Part shown: positions 19,550 to 29,523 of the stretch, piece after piece
Layout: each line of letters opens with the position of its first letter
Position numbering within the stretch: the first letter of the stretch is position 1
Source: Chitinophaga pinensis
GTDB lineage: Bacteria > Bacteroidota > Bacteroidia > Bacteroidales > GCA-2748055
NCBI GenBank assembly: GCA_945863035.1
Contig: CAMAZH010000003.1
Location: forward strand, 1-64,000
Length of the DNA: 64,000 bases
Reading direction: 5' to 3'
The notes under the pieces: model-generated
What the model saw: the letters and a program-made list of their open reading frames with translations, nothing else
What the model was told of the DNA's origin: nothing
The model's database searches: none
Position numbers and translations under genes: made by a program

Positions 19550-21805
19550 ATGGAATATTATTACATTTTAATCGTTGTAGTTCTTTTTGCACTAGCAATT
19601 TCCGATATTATTGTTGGTGTCAGCAATGATGCAGTAAACTTCTTGAATTCGGCCATTGGCTCAAAAGCCGCTCCCTTTCGGATTATTATATTAGTTGCCG
19701 CCATAGGGGTAATTATGGGGGCAAGTTTTTCCAATGGAATGATGGAGGTAGCCAGAAAAGGAATGTTTAATCCCGAGATGTTCTTCTTTAATGAGATCAT
19801 GATCATATTCCTTGCAGTGATGCTAACTGACATCATTCTGCTTGATTTCTTCAACACCTTTGGTCTCCCCACCTCTACCACTGTTTCTATCGTATTTGAA
19901 CTGTTGGGCGCCTCAGTGGGTATATCCATGATAAAAATTTACGGATCCCCTGAGGGACTTGGCAGTTTGGCCTCCTATATTAACTCCGACCGCGCATTGG
20001 GTATTATTTCCGGGATTTTCATTTCTATACTGATCGCATTTTCTGTGGGAGCAATAATACAATGGTTTATCCGCATGCTGTTTACTTTCAAAATTGCAAA
20101 AACACTAAAATACTGGGGCGGAATCTGGGGTGGGATTGCCTTTTCCATGATCGTGTATTTTCTTTTGGTTAAAGGCGTCAAAGGGGCTTCTTTCATGTCT
20201 GTGGAATCCGTCGAATTTGTCGAAAAAAACGCTTTTAGAATTTTACTCTTCAGCATAATTGGAGGGTCTATACTTTTTCAGGCTCTTATTATGTTCACCA
20301 AGGTTAACACCCTGAAAATAATTGTCCTATTCGGAACCTTTGCCCTTGCCATGGCATTTGCCGGTAACGACCTGGTTAACTTTATTGGGGTGCCCCTCGC
20401 TGGTTACGAAGCGTTCAGGGCTTTTCTGGCATCCGGACAAGAGCCGCAGCAAATGCTGATGGAAGTTCTTACCCATCCTGTAAAAACCCCAACGATGTTC
20501 CTTCTGATCGCAGGCCTTATAATGGCCATTACCTTGCGATTTTCGAAAAAAGCAAGATCTGTAACGGCAACAACTATCGATCTTAGCAGACAGGATGACG
20601 GCTCGGAAAGGTTTGAATCCAGTTCGCTGGCCCGCTTTCTTGTGCGCTGGTCTATCGAGCTGGGAGCTTTTTTTGAAAGGATAACCCCGGCAAAAGTCAT
20701 AAAAATCATCGACAAGCGATTTGACCAGTCAACCCTGAAAAGCAAAGAAAAGCGTCAACAAGACATACTTGCCTTTGACCTGGTAAGGGCATCGGTTAAT
20801 CTGGTGGTGGCAAGTATTCTTATTTCTTTCGGAACCTCTTTAAAACTCCCCCTCTCAACTACCTATGTAACCTTTATGGTAGCTATGGGATCGTCGTTTT
20901 CCGACAGAGCCTGGGGACGTGAAAGTGCAGTTTACAGGATTACCGGGGTTCTAACCGTTATCGGGGGATGGTTCCTTACAGCTTTTATTGCCCTTTCAGC
21001 CTCATTCATGGTAGCACTTGCCATATATTTCGGGGGAATGGTTGCTATTCTAGTGTTAATTACAATCGTTGTCTTACTGGTTCTGAGATCTCACGCCATA
21101 TTCAAAAAGAGAGAAAAAGAAACAATAACCGAAACACAGCTTTCTATTGGCAAAGTGGCCACAGAAAATATTTTTGAGACCTGCTCGGAAACTGTTAAAA
21201 GTATCATTATAAGTATTTCCAAAATGTATTTTCTCTCCATTCTTAACTTTACTAAGGAGAAGCGCAAGGAACTCACAGAAGTTAAGAGGGAAATTAAAGA
21301 ACTTAATCAGGAAACCAAAAACCTTAAAAAGAACTTATTCCGCACCATTAAAAAACTGGAGGACGACGATATTGAATCAGGACATTATTATGTTCAGGTT
21401 CTGGATTATATAAGGGAAGCAACCAATAGTTTGCAGTTCGTAATATCTCCGATCTTCAACCATGTCGACAATAACCACCCTCCCCTCCCAAAAGACCAGG
21501 CACAGGAACTGCTGCATTTTAGCGATAAGATGTCGGAGTTCTTCAATTTCTCGCTTAACATACTCAAAAACAACAAATTTGAGAACATCCCTGAATTAAC
21601 CAAGCTTCGGAACGAAATCGTCAACCAAACGTTAGAGCTCAAGAAAAATCAGATTCATTACCTGAAAACCCAGGGTAAAGGAACCAAAGTAAGTCTGGTC
21701 TTTTTAGAGATCATGACAGAGTCGAAAAACCTTGTTCTGTTTGTGACCAATGTGATTCAGGCCCAAAAGGAGTTCGTTGAGCATTCGAGAAACGCCGAAA
21801 GATAA
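19550..21805 (+). CDS. Inorganic phosphate transporter, PiT family, with C-terminal PhoU-like domain
   Basis: ISDIIVGVSNDAVNFLNSAIGSKA, GLPTSTTVSIVFELLGASVG, FAGNDLVNFIGVPLAGYEA, KLPLSTTYVTFMVAMGSSFSDRAW; helical C-terminus. ATG at 19550 preferred over ORF start 19526. Confidence 0.92.
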   Translation: MEYYYILIVVVLFALAISDIIVGVSNDAVNFLNSAIGSKAAPFRIIILVAAIGVIMGASFSNGMMEVARKGMFNPEMFFFNEIMIIFLAVMLTDIILLDFFNTFGLPTSTTVSIVFELLGASVGISMIKIYGSPEGLGSLASYINSDRALGIISGIFISILIAFSVGAIIQWFIRMLFTFKIAKTLKYWGGIWGGIAFSMIVYFLLVKGVKGASFMSVESVEFVEKNAFRILLFSIIGGSILFQALIMFTKVNTLKIIVLFGTFALAMAFAGNDLVNFIGVPLAGYEAFRAFLASGQEPQQMLMEVLTHPVKTPTMFLLIAGLIMAITLRFSKKARSVTATTIDLSRQDDGSERFESSSLARFLVRWSIELGAFFERITPAKVIKIIDKRFDQSTLKSKEKRQQDILAFDLVRASVNLVVASILISFGTSLKLPLSTTYVTFMVAMGSSFSDRAWGRESAVYRITGVLTVIGGWFLTAFIALSASFMVALAIYFGGMVAILVLITIVVLLVLRSHAIFKKREKETITETQLSIGKVATENIFETCSETVKSIIISISKMYFLSILNFTKEKRKELTEVKREIKELNQETKNLKKNLFRTIKKLEDDDIESGHYYVQVLDYIREATNSLQFVISPIFNHVDNNHPPLPKDQAQELLHFSDKMSEFFNFSLNILKNNKFENIPELTKLRNEIVNQTLELKKNQIHYLKTQGKGTKVSLVFLEIMTESKNLVLFVTNVIQAQKEFVEHSRNAER

Positions 21806-21900
21806 TAGGAGTCTTTAGAATAAAAACTTATAGGAGAGGCTAAAGTCAACCGCAATAAAATCAATGGTTTAACTTTAATTTCAAGGTTTCGTGCCCTGAA

Positions 21901-22590
21901 CTAATGGGTAAACTTATACCCTACCCCTTTAATGGTTTTTATATACTTGTCGCCCAGCTTCTCGCGAAGCTTGCGGATGTGAACATCAATGGTACGGTCG
22001 CCCACAATGATATTATCGCCCCAAACCTGATGAAAAATATCTTCCCGGGTAAAAACCCGCTCCGGTTTTGAAAACAACAGATTGAGCAGTTCGAATTCTT
22101 TCTTGGGAAGGACTAGTTTTTCGCCCCTAACTATAACCAGGTATCTTTCCTTGTCGATAACAATATCTTCAGTTTCGGATTCAACAATTTCAGACCTGAC
22201 CTCAGAATCACCAAGTCGTTTCAGAAGCGCTTTCACCCGGCTTACCAGCAACTTGGGTTTTATCGGTTTGGTAATATAATCGTCGCCCCCGGCATCAAAG
22301 CCGGCAATCTGGGAGTAATCCTCCCCCCTTGCGGTAAGGAATGCGATCAAGACATCTTTTAAATGAGGGGTTTTGCGGATCTGCTCGCAGGTTTCAATAC
22401 CGTCCATTACAGGCATCATCACATCCAGAAGAATCAGGTGGGGAGAAACCTTTTCGGCAACCTCCAAAGCCTCTTGTCCGTTCCCGGCAGTATAAATAAC
22501 AAATCCTTCCTTTTCGAGGTTATAGCCAAGAAATTCGAGAATATCCTTCTCATCATCGACCAGTAAAATCTTAATCTTGCTGTAATCCAT
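21901..22590 (-). CDS. OmpR/PhoB-family response regulator (paralog of 18649-19347)
   Basis: LLVDDEKDILEFLGYNL, LILLDVMMPVMDGIETCEQIR, GDRTIDVHIRKLREKLGDKYIKTIKGVGYKF. Confidence 0.93.
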   Translation of the reverse strand: MDYSKIKILLVDDEKDILEFLGYNLEKEGFVIYTAGNGQEALEVAEKVSPHLILLDVMMPVMDGIETCEQIRKTPHLKDVLIAFLTARGEDYSQIAGFDAGGDDYITKPIKPKLLVSRVKALLKRLGDSEVRSEIVESETEDIVIDKERYLVIVRGEKLVLPKKEFELLNLLFSKPERVFTREDIFHQVWGDNIIVGDRTIDVHIRKLREKLGDKYIKTIKGVGYKFTH

Positions 22591-22677
22591 AGTAAATTCT
22601 TTGGTACTGTTGCAAAAATAGAGCAGTTAAAGATATAATAAAAACGCAACAATACGCAAATTCAACAAGAGCAGGAA

Positions 22678-23076
22678 TCAGGCTTTAGGCAAAACGGACT
22701 GGTGAGCTTGGGGCCCGGATTTTTCGACACCCTTGAGTTTTATTATGCAGTTTAAGGATCCGGGGACGGTATTAATTCCAGTAATAATTCTGGTTTTGTA
22801 CGATATATAATCTGCAGAAAGAGCGTAATTTCCGGGCATAATATTCACAATTGAAAAATTTCCGTCAAAATCGGAATAGATAACTTTGTCCGATCCGAGA
22901 AGTTTAATTTCGACTCCGGGAAGTCCTTCCCCTGTGAGTTCATCAACTACTTTTCCTTCAATTACGGTTGTGTTTTCTGAAGAAGGTGGGTTCTCAGGTC
23001 CAATTCCGTATACGCTCAGGCTTACAAACAGAAAAACAAGAAAATATAATTGCCTCATTGGTAAAATTTTTATCAA
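22678..23076 (-). CDS. Small secreted carboxypeptidase-regulatory-like domain protein
   Basis: IEGKVVDELTGEGLPGVEIKLLGSDKVIYSDFDGNFSIVNIMPGNYALSADYISYKT. Confidence 0.8.
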   Translation of the reverse strand: MIKILPMRQLYFLVFLFVSLSVYGIGPENPPSSENTTVIEGKVVDELTGEGLPGVEIKLLGSDKVIYSDFDGNFSIVNIMPGNYALSADYISYKTRIITGINTVPGSLNCIIKLKGVEKSGPQAHQSVLPKA

Positions 23077-23107
23077 AAGTATACCTTACATCTTAAACCA
23101 AGTTTAG

Positions 23108-23151
23108 CTTAACCTGAGATTAACATTATGTTTATCTTAACTTAATCTTAA
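23108..23151 (+). promoter_or_regulatory. Candidate Pho box: CTTAACC / ATTAACA / GTTTATC / CTTAATC, 11-bp period
   Basis: Units start at 23108, 23119, 23130, 23141 in the divergent promoter region before the porin gene. Confidence 0.65.
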
Positions 23152-23201
23152 TTCAAGACTATATTCTTAACATTGTTCAGGAATAATTATCCAAACTGTA
23201 T

Positions 23202-24197
23202 ATGAAAATAATATTTCGGTTAAGTATAGCTTTATGGATTTTAACCAGCATATCTCAGCCCTGTTCGGGGCAGGAATCCACCATTAAAGGAACACCGTCG
23301 CTACGGGTATTCAGTAATTTCAAGAAAGGCATTACAGAAAGCGATAATTCTTCCGCTTTTGAAGTAAGAAGGGTTTACCTGGGTTATTCGGGCGCTATTA
23401 ACGAACATTTTAATGCCGAAGTAAAGCTTGATATCGGAAGTCCCGAAGATTTGTCTCAATACAGTCTGATTCGACGCTACGCATACTTTAAAACCGCTGG
23501 CCTGAGCTATAAGAAAGGCAGGTTTAGTGCCTCCTTCGGACTCTTCGATATGCTCCAGTTTAAAACACAGGAACAATTCTGGGGCTACAGGTATATTGCA
23601 AAATCGTTTCAGGACGAATACAAATTCGGCGCAAGTGCCGATCTGGGGGCGGGGGTTAAATACAGGATCAACGATTTCCTGGAAGCTGACGCAACGATTT
23701 CGAACGGCGAAGGCTACAACAATCTACAGGCTGACGACAGTTATAACAAAGGGTTCGGACTGACCTTCAAAAGCAAGCGTGGAGTTTTAATACGGGGGTA
23801 CTACGATTTTATCAAAAAAGAGACACTTCAGAACGACATTGTGCTATTTCTCGGTTATCAGCACAGCCTATTCAGGCTGGGAGGCGAATACAACCGGAAA
23901 TTCAATTCCTCTTTCCTGATGAACCATGATTTAATGGGATATTCTTTCTATGGAACTTATTTTTTAAACGACAAATGGGAAGTTTTTGGCCGATATGATA
24001 TCCTCAGATCCAACGAGGCTGAGAGCGATGCCCAGCCCTGGAACCTTGCAAGAGATGGAAGCGCGGTAATTTCCGGGCTCCAATATAAGCCGACAAAGGG
24101 GGTTTTTATGTCGCTAAATTATCAGGATTGGGTTTCCTACGCAAAAAACGGCACGGATAGAGCCTTTCTGTTTTTTAATTTACAATTCGAGTTGTAA
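23202..24197 (+). CDS. Porin, phosphate-selective OprO/OprP-like
   Basis: Signal peptide, VRRVYLGYSGAINEHFNAEVKLDIG, repeated beta-strands, C-terminal aromatic/L ending FFNLQFEL. Confidence 0.75.
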   Translation: MKIIFRLSIALWILTSISQPCSGQESTIKGTPSLRVFSNFKKGITESDNSSAFEVRRVYLGYSGAINEHFNAEVKLDIGSPEDLSQYSLIRRYAYFKTAGLSYKKGRFSASFGLFDMLQFKTQEQFWGYRYIAKSFQDEYKFGASADLGAGVKYRINDFLEADATISNGEGYNNLQADDSYNKGFGLTFKSKRGVLIRGYYDFIKKETLQNDIVLFLGYQHSLFRLGGEYNRKFNSSFLMNHDLMGYSFYGTYFLNDKWEVFGRYDILRSNEAESDAQPWNLARDGSAVISGLQYKPTKGVFMSLNYQDWVSYAKNGTDRAFLFFNLQFEL

Positions 24198-24295
24198 TAT
24201 TCATCATTAGTTGGAATGGTTTAAAAATTTCCGGAAAAGCATTACTGATTATTGAATCCTTTTTTTTAACAAGAAATTATCTTTATCCAATAGCA

Positions 24296-25663
24296 ATGAT
24301 TCAATTTTTGAGAGCAATTAACAGTCAGCCAAAGAAATCTCTTTTCTTATTCCTATCGCTTTTCCTTATTGTTAGCCTTTCCTGCAGAAAAGGCGATTAT
24401 TACCTTGCAGATAAACAGGTTATTACCGACAACGGTGGAGGGACAGGTACGGTTACCTGGTCATCGGACAAAACGTATCTGTTGGACGGTTTTGTATTCG
24501 TAAACGATGGACAAATATTAACAATTGAGGCCGGCACTGTTATACAAGGCAAAACCGGTCAGGGCAGCCTTTCGAGTGCGCTGATCGTGGCTCGCGGAGG
24601 AAAAATCATTGCCGAAGGATCATCCGATCGGTCAATTGTTTTCACTGTCGAGGGAGATGACCTGGAGGGCTCGGTACCATTGGAATCCTCAGGTTTATGG
24701 GGAGGCCTTATTATTCTGGGAAATGCAACAGTAAACACCCCCTCGGGTGAGTCGTTTATTGAGGGATTACCTATCAGCGAACCCAGAGGTGTTTATGGCG
24801 GTAGTTTTGATGATGATAATTCAGGAATTCTCCGCTTTGTATCCATTCGGCATGGGGGCACAAATATTGGTGAGGGAAACGAAATTAACGGCTTAACCCT
24901 GGGTGGGGTTGGAAGAAAAACAACAATCGATCATATTGAGGTTGTTTCGAATGCTGACGACGGAATTGAATTTTTTGGAGGAACGGTCAACTGCAGTAAC
25001 CTTGCGGCGGCTTTTTGTGGCGATGACGCTTTCGATTTTGACGAGGGATATTCAGGGAAATGTCAGTTTTTGCTGGGGATTCTTCATACTTCCAAAGGTG
25101 ACCACCTGGCTGAGCATAACGGGGCTGCATTCCCGGGTCCAGCAAAGCCTTTTTCCCATCCCGAAATCTATAATGCAACCTATGTCGGCCGATTTCCCCT
25201 TGAAGGAAGCAGTATCATCCGGTTTGACCAGAATTCAGGAGGGGTTTATAAAAACTCGATCTTTATGAATTCTTTGGAAGGAGTCGGCATCGAATACAAG
25301 ACCTCCGGAAGCAGTTACGATATGTGGATGAATGATGAGCTCCAACTAAGCCACAACATCTTTTATCAGATTGCGAATGAAAAAGCCGACAGCGTTTTTA
25401 GACTTTTTCCTTATTCCTCCCCCCTTTTGGATATGCAGCAAAAGCTTTCGCTCTACTTTTTATCCGGGGAAAATGAGTTTAAAGACCCTGCCTTTATAAT
25501 TCAAAGCAATAGTTATCAACTTCTTCCACCCTCAACGGTATTCGAAAACATGGCCGATTACAGCTCGAGCTGGTTCGAGCAGGTAGGTCATAAAGGAGCC
25601 TTCGGATCCAATAACTGGCTCGACGGATGGTCGTACTTGTGGAAAGAGAATATTATCAGGTAG
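24296..25663 (+). CDS. Secreted lipoprotein, right-handed beta-helix-like, unknown function
   Basis: Lipobox SLSC; VFVNDGQILTIEAGTVIQGKTGQGSLSSALIVARGGKIIAEGSSDRSIVFT; SGLWGGLIILGNA; DHIEVVSNADDGIEFFGGTV. Confidence 0.78.
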   Translation: MIQFLRAINSQPKKSLFLFLSLFLIVSLSCRKGDYYLADKQVITDNGGGTGTVTWSSDKTYLLDGFVFVNDGQILTIEAGTVIQGKTGQGSLSSALIVARGGKIIAEGSSDRSIVFTVEGDDLEGSVPLESSGLWGGLIILGNATVNTPSGESFIEGLPISEPRGVYGGSFDDDNSGILRFVSIRHGGTNIGEGNEINGLTLGGVGRKTTIDHIEVVSNADDGIEFFGGTVNCSNLAAAFCGDDAFDFDEGYSGKCQFLLGILHTSKGDHLAEHNGAAFPGPAKPFSHPEIYNATYVGRFPLEGSSIIRFDQNSGGVYKNSIFMNSLEGVGIEYKTSGSSYDMWMNDELQLSHNIFYQIANEKADSVFRLFPYSSPLLDMQQKLSLYFLSGENEFKDPAFIIQSNSYQLLPPSTVFENMADYSSSWFEQVGHKGAFGSNNWLDGWSYLWKENIIR

Positions 25664-25672
25664 ATCTTTTGC

Positions 25673-27232
25673 TCAAGATTTGTGCTCTTCCCTGCGCAAA
25701 TCAAAAATGGTTTTCACGGGCGAAAAAGTTTCAATGGGCACATCCACAAAGAAGGTAAGCCAGCCGGCCATCGAACCGTTCCACAAACCGGGTAGTTCAA
25801 GCGCTTTAAGACTGCTTCCTCCTTGCGATTTTACAGCAATAAATGCCATATCCGGATCGCGGAATTTCTCCAGATGGAATTTCTCTCCTTTGTAATCCCT
25901 GGTAAAGCAAGCCATGTCAACCGGATTGAAATGTGTCGCCTCCCTGAAAATCTTGTCTTGCCGGGAATCTGACAGGTCAACTTGGGAACTCTCGACAATC
26001 TGCTTGGAAATCGCCCCGTTTTTATCCGAAATCCAGAAAGGCCCTCCCCCGGGTTCACCAACATTTTTCACCATTCCGCAAACCCGGATGGGACGGTCAA
26101 GTATAGCTTCCGCTCTGATAACAAAATCCTTTTCAGAAAGAGTTGATAATTCTGCAGCAGAAGATGCGGAAATAAACCGCTCTACAAATTCGGTAATTTC
26201 GCTTTTAAGGCGAGTGCTAATCCCATGCTCCATTTGTTTCAGAAACGAATGGATTATCTGCACTCTTTCAATGAGAATACCCCCAAGAAGTTGTTTGTAA
26301 CGAACCCGCTGCGCCTTAACCCGGTCTGGGGAAATGTTGTCGATATTTCCAACAAACGCCATGCTTTCGTTGAGATCCTGCATATTGTCCAAAAGGGCAC
26401 CATGTCCTCCCGGCCGGAACAGAAGCTTTCCCTGATCCAGAAGAAAGGGGTTATTCTCCATATCAGCCGCCAGGGTATCCGTGGATGGTTTCTGTTCCGA
26501 GAAATCCACATCAAAATGAAGGCCTTCTCTCTCCTTGTATTTTTTTGTCAGTTCCGCTGCAAGCGATTCAAATAATTTGCGATGTTCCGGAGAAACAGTG
26601 AAGTGCAGTTTGATATGATGGTTTCCATCCCTCAAATACAGGGCAGCTTCGACAAAATGCTCCTCAAAAGCTGTTCTTGCCCCTTCAGGATAATTGTGAA
26701 ACTTCAGCAGTCCCTTGGGCAAATCTCCATAGGATAAGCCTTTGGAAGAAAGGAAAAGACTAAGTAACTCAGCATAGTTTTCAGAAGCGATGAGCGAATC
26801 AGGGTCGCTTCCCGTGGCAATTGAAACCGCTGCAAGATCCTTGTAAAAAGGATAATTTTTCAAATCCTCGAAAAAGCCTGCTAATTCGGGTGTTTTCGAC
26901 AAAACAGATGCTGCCTTGCCAGTGTTGTTATTAAAAAGTTCCAAAGCCTCAAAAAGCTGCTTGAACATTCTGGAAGCGGCACCTGAGGCAGGGACAAATT
27001 TTACAACTGGGATTCCATGCTGTTCTTTCCGAAAAAGATTAACATAATTGTCTATTTGCTTTATATCGTAAACCTCGATCCCGTCGCCGGGAATGGCAGG
27101 CTTCACTAATGAAACCGGTGCAATTCCTTTACGAAAAATTTCAAGTTGGCCTAATGCCAGCTCGGGACTGATTCCTCTGTCTGATAACTGTTTGAGTTGT
27201 GCTGAGGTAAACATAGTTATTGTGTTTATCAA
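25673..27232 (-). CDS. DUF4301 family protein
   Basis: VVKFVPASGAASRMFKQLFEALE, FRPGGHGALLDNMQDL, VCGMVKNVGEPGGGPFW. Alternative start 27214. Confidence 0.8.
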   Translation of the reverse strand: MINTITMFTSAQLKQLSDRGISPELALGQLEIFRKGIAPVSLVKPAIPGDGIEVYDIKQIDNYVNLFRKEQHGIPVVKFVPASGAASRMFKQLFEALELFNNNTGKAASVLSKTPELAGFFEDLKNYPFYKDLAAVSIATGSDPDSLIASENYAELLSLFLSSKGLSYGDLPKGLLKFHNYPEGARTAFEEHFVEAALYLRDGNHHIKLHFTVSPEHRKLFESLAAELTKKYKEREGLHFDVDFSEQKPSTDTLAADMENNPFLLDQGKLLFRPGGHGALLDNMQDLNESMAFVGNIDNISPDRVKAQRVRYKQLLGGILIERVQIIHSFLKQMEHGISTRLKSEITEFVERFISASSAAELSTLSEKDFVIRAEAILDRPIRVCGMVKNVGEPGGGPFWISDKNGAISKQIVESSQVDLSDSRQDKIFREATHFNPVDMACFTRDYKGEKFHLEKFRDPDMAFIAVKSQGGSSLKALELPGLWNGSMAGWLTFFVDVPIETFSPVKTIFDLRREEHKS

Positions 27233-27235
27233 TAT

Positions 27236-27823
27236 TTATTTATCAAGATAGTGCTCACAGGCGCTTCTTCCTGCTTCAAAAGCAAGTATATTGATTTTTA
27301 TGATGTCTTCACCTTTTCTACCAAAGATTTTGCGGATTCCCTCATGAAAATTCTCAAGACTCAGGGGAATAAACCGGCTGGCTGCTCCAAGCATAACGAT
27401 ATTCGAAGATCGGGAGGACCCGATTTCTTCAGCAATGTTATCGGCATCGAGTGTAATGTGCTTAGGCATTTTTCTGATTTCAGCAAGGATGGCTTCCTTG
27501 TCGGGGTAATTCTCAATGTTAACGAAAGAAGCGGTGTTTGTTACGAGCCAGCCGTCATTCGATAACCAGGGAACATAACGAAGAGCTTCCATCGGCTCAA
27601 CAGAGAGAATGAGATCAGCTTTTCCCATTGGAATCAGATCCGAAGCTACAGCCTTATCAGAAATGCGTAAATGGGATTGCACTGCGCCTCCCCTTTGGCT
27701 CATCCCATGAACCTCCGCCTGTTTGAGGAAGAGATTGTCTTCCAGAGCAGCCATTCCAATTGCCGCTGCTATGGATAAAATCCCCTGTCCACCCACTCCG
27801 GCTAGAATAATATCTGATTTCAT
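27236..27823 (-). CDS. iorB: Indolepyruvate:ferredoxin oxidoreductase, beta subunit
   Basis: MKSDIILAGVGGQGILSIAAAIG, VHGMSQRGGAVQSHLRIS; start at MKSD avoids overlap with iorA. Confidence 0.9.
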   Translation of the reverse strand: MKSDIILAGVGGQGILSIAAAIGMAALEDNLFLKQAEVHGMSQRGGAVQSHLRISDKAVASDLIPMGKADLILSVEPMEALRYVPWLSNDGWLVTNTASFVNIENYPDKEAILAEIRKMPKHITLDADNIAEEIGSSRSSNIVMLGAASRFIPLSLENFHEGIRKIFGRKGEDIIKINILAFEAGRSACEHYLDK

Positions 27824-27828
27824 AAATT

Positions 27829-29445
27829 TCACTTGTTTTTTAATGATTCGATTTTCACTTCCCTGTGCCGCTTTCCCGCTGTCTGGATACATTCCCTTTC
27901 GGCAATAATCACGGAAACCCCGTTATACTCCAATTCGCTTTTTATGATTTTAACCATTTCCTCATGGTTCTTTTTAAGGGGGATAACCGAAACAATATGC
28001 TCCGGGAGAACACCAATCCCTTTGCATATCTCCCCTATCCTTCCTGTGGCCGACGACTTCTGTCCACCGGTCATCCCCGTGGTGCTGTTATCGGAAATGA
28101 TTATTGTTATCGGGGTATTTTCAACAACACAATCCAATAATCCGGTCATTCCCGAATGGGTAAAAGTTGAGTCACCGATAACGGCCACGGCAGGCGAGAG
28201 TCCCGCATCTGAAGCCCCTTTTGCCATGGTTATGGATGCCCCCATGTCAACACAGGAGTTAATGGAATCAAAAGGTGCCAATGCGCCCAGGGTATAACAG
28301 CCGATATCCGAAAACACCCTTCCTTTGCCATAGCTCTCAATGGCCTGGTTCAGGGATGTATAAACATCGGCGTGGCTGCATCCCTTGCAAAAGGCAGGTG
28401 GCCTTGAAGCTACAATTCCGGGTATTACAGCAAATTCCGGCTGGTCAATTTTCAAGGCAGTTGCCACAATGTTCGGATTCAGCTCCCCATCGCGGGGAAG
28501 AAAACCATCGAGTCTGCCATGAATGGTATATGGCTTGTCGAAAAAGCCTCTTAAACTCTCTTCAACAAGTGGATAGCCCTCTTCAAGAATCAAAAGCTCA
28601 TCGGTTTCGGATGCAATTTTCTGAATCAGTTCAAACGGGATTGGGTACTGGTTGATCTTCACAATCGAATAATTCAGATCCGATGCAATTTTGTTCTCCA
28701 GGTAATAGTTATATGCCAATCCACAGGCAATAATTCCTAGTTTCCGGTTGGTACCGGGGATAAGGAGATTATTCCCGTCTTCTTCACTTGACTTTAGAAA
28801 CGCGGACTGCAAATTCAACAGTCCTTTGTAGCGAACCCTGGCAATAGCAGGTAAGAGAATAAACTGCTTCAAATCGGCAGGCAGATTCAGAATATTTTGA
28901 TTTTTCTTTTCGCGGGATTGAACCCCGGACCGGGAATGCGAAAGCCTGGTGGTAATCCTGAGCATTACCGGGACTTTGTGTTTCTCCGACAAATCAAAAC
29001 CATAATGAACCAAATCATAGGCTTCCTGCTGGTTGGAAGGCTCAAGGATCGGAATCATTGCGAATTTCCCGTAATATCTCGAATCCTGTTCGTTTTGCGA
29101 GGAATGCATGGAGGGGTCGTCGGCTACAACAACAATCAGTCCACCGTTAATCCCGGTAATCGCGGAATTCATAAAGGGATCAGCGGCCACATTAAGGCCC
29201 ACATGCTTCATGCACACCATGGTTCGCTTTCCGGCATACGACATTCCTAAAGCTGACTCCATGGCGGTCTTTTCATTGGCCGACCACTGCCTGTGAATTG
29301 ATTTTTCAGCTGCTTCACCGGAGCTCTGCACGTATTCCATGATTTCGGTTGATGGCGTGCCCGGATAGGCGTAAATACCGGAAAGTCCGGCATCTATTGC
29401 AGCCTGAGCTATAGCCTCATCGCCAAGGAAAAGATATTTTTGCAT
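27829..29445 (-). CDS. iorA: Indolepyruvate:ferredoxin oxidoreductase, alpha subunit (no C-terminal ferredoxin domain seen)
   Basis: GLSGIYAYPGTPSTEIMEYV, PPAFCKGCSHADVY, SDIGCYTLGALAPF, GDSTFTHSGMTGLLD. Confidence 0.92.
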   Translation of the reverse strand: MQKYLFLGDEAIAQAAIDAGLSGIYAYPGTPSTEIMEYVQSSGEAAEKSIHRQWSANEKTAMESALGMSYAGKRTMVCMKHVGLNVAADPFMNSAITGINGGLIVVVADDPSMHSSQNEQDSRYYGKFAMIPILEPSNQQEAYDLVHYGFDLSEKHKVPVMLRITTRLSHSRSGVQSREKKNQNILNLPADLKQFILLPAIARVRYKGLLNLQSAFLKSSEEDGNNLLIPGTNRKLGIIACGLAYNYYLENKIASDLNYSIVKINQYPIPFELIQKIASETDELLILEEGYPLVEESLRGFFDKPYTIHGRLDGFLPRDGELNPNIVATALKIDQPEFAVIPGIVASRPPAFCKGCSHADVYTSLNQAIESYGKGRVFSDIGCYTLGALAPFDSINSCVDMGASITMAKGASDAGLSPAVAVIGDSTFTHSGMTGLLDCVVENTPITIIISDNSTTGMTGGQKSSATGRIGEICKGIGVLPEHIVSVIPLKKNHEEMVKIIKSELEYNGVSVIIAERECIQTAGKRHREVKIESLKNK

Positions 29446-29523
29446 ATTGGAAATTCAAAGTTTCTCCAAAAGTAAAAAAAAGAAGATGACTTTGGGATGT
29501 TTTAAAATAGGGGAATGATGCTT

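Noticed and set aside
27823-27892. Long overlap of iorB with iorA in the ORF track
   Set aside because: Resolved by using the internal start MKSDIILAGVGGQG at 27823, giving a 5-bp gap.
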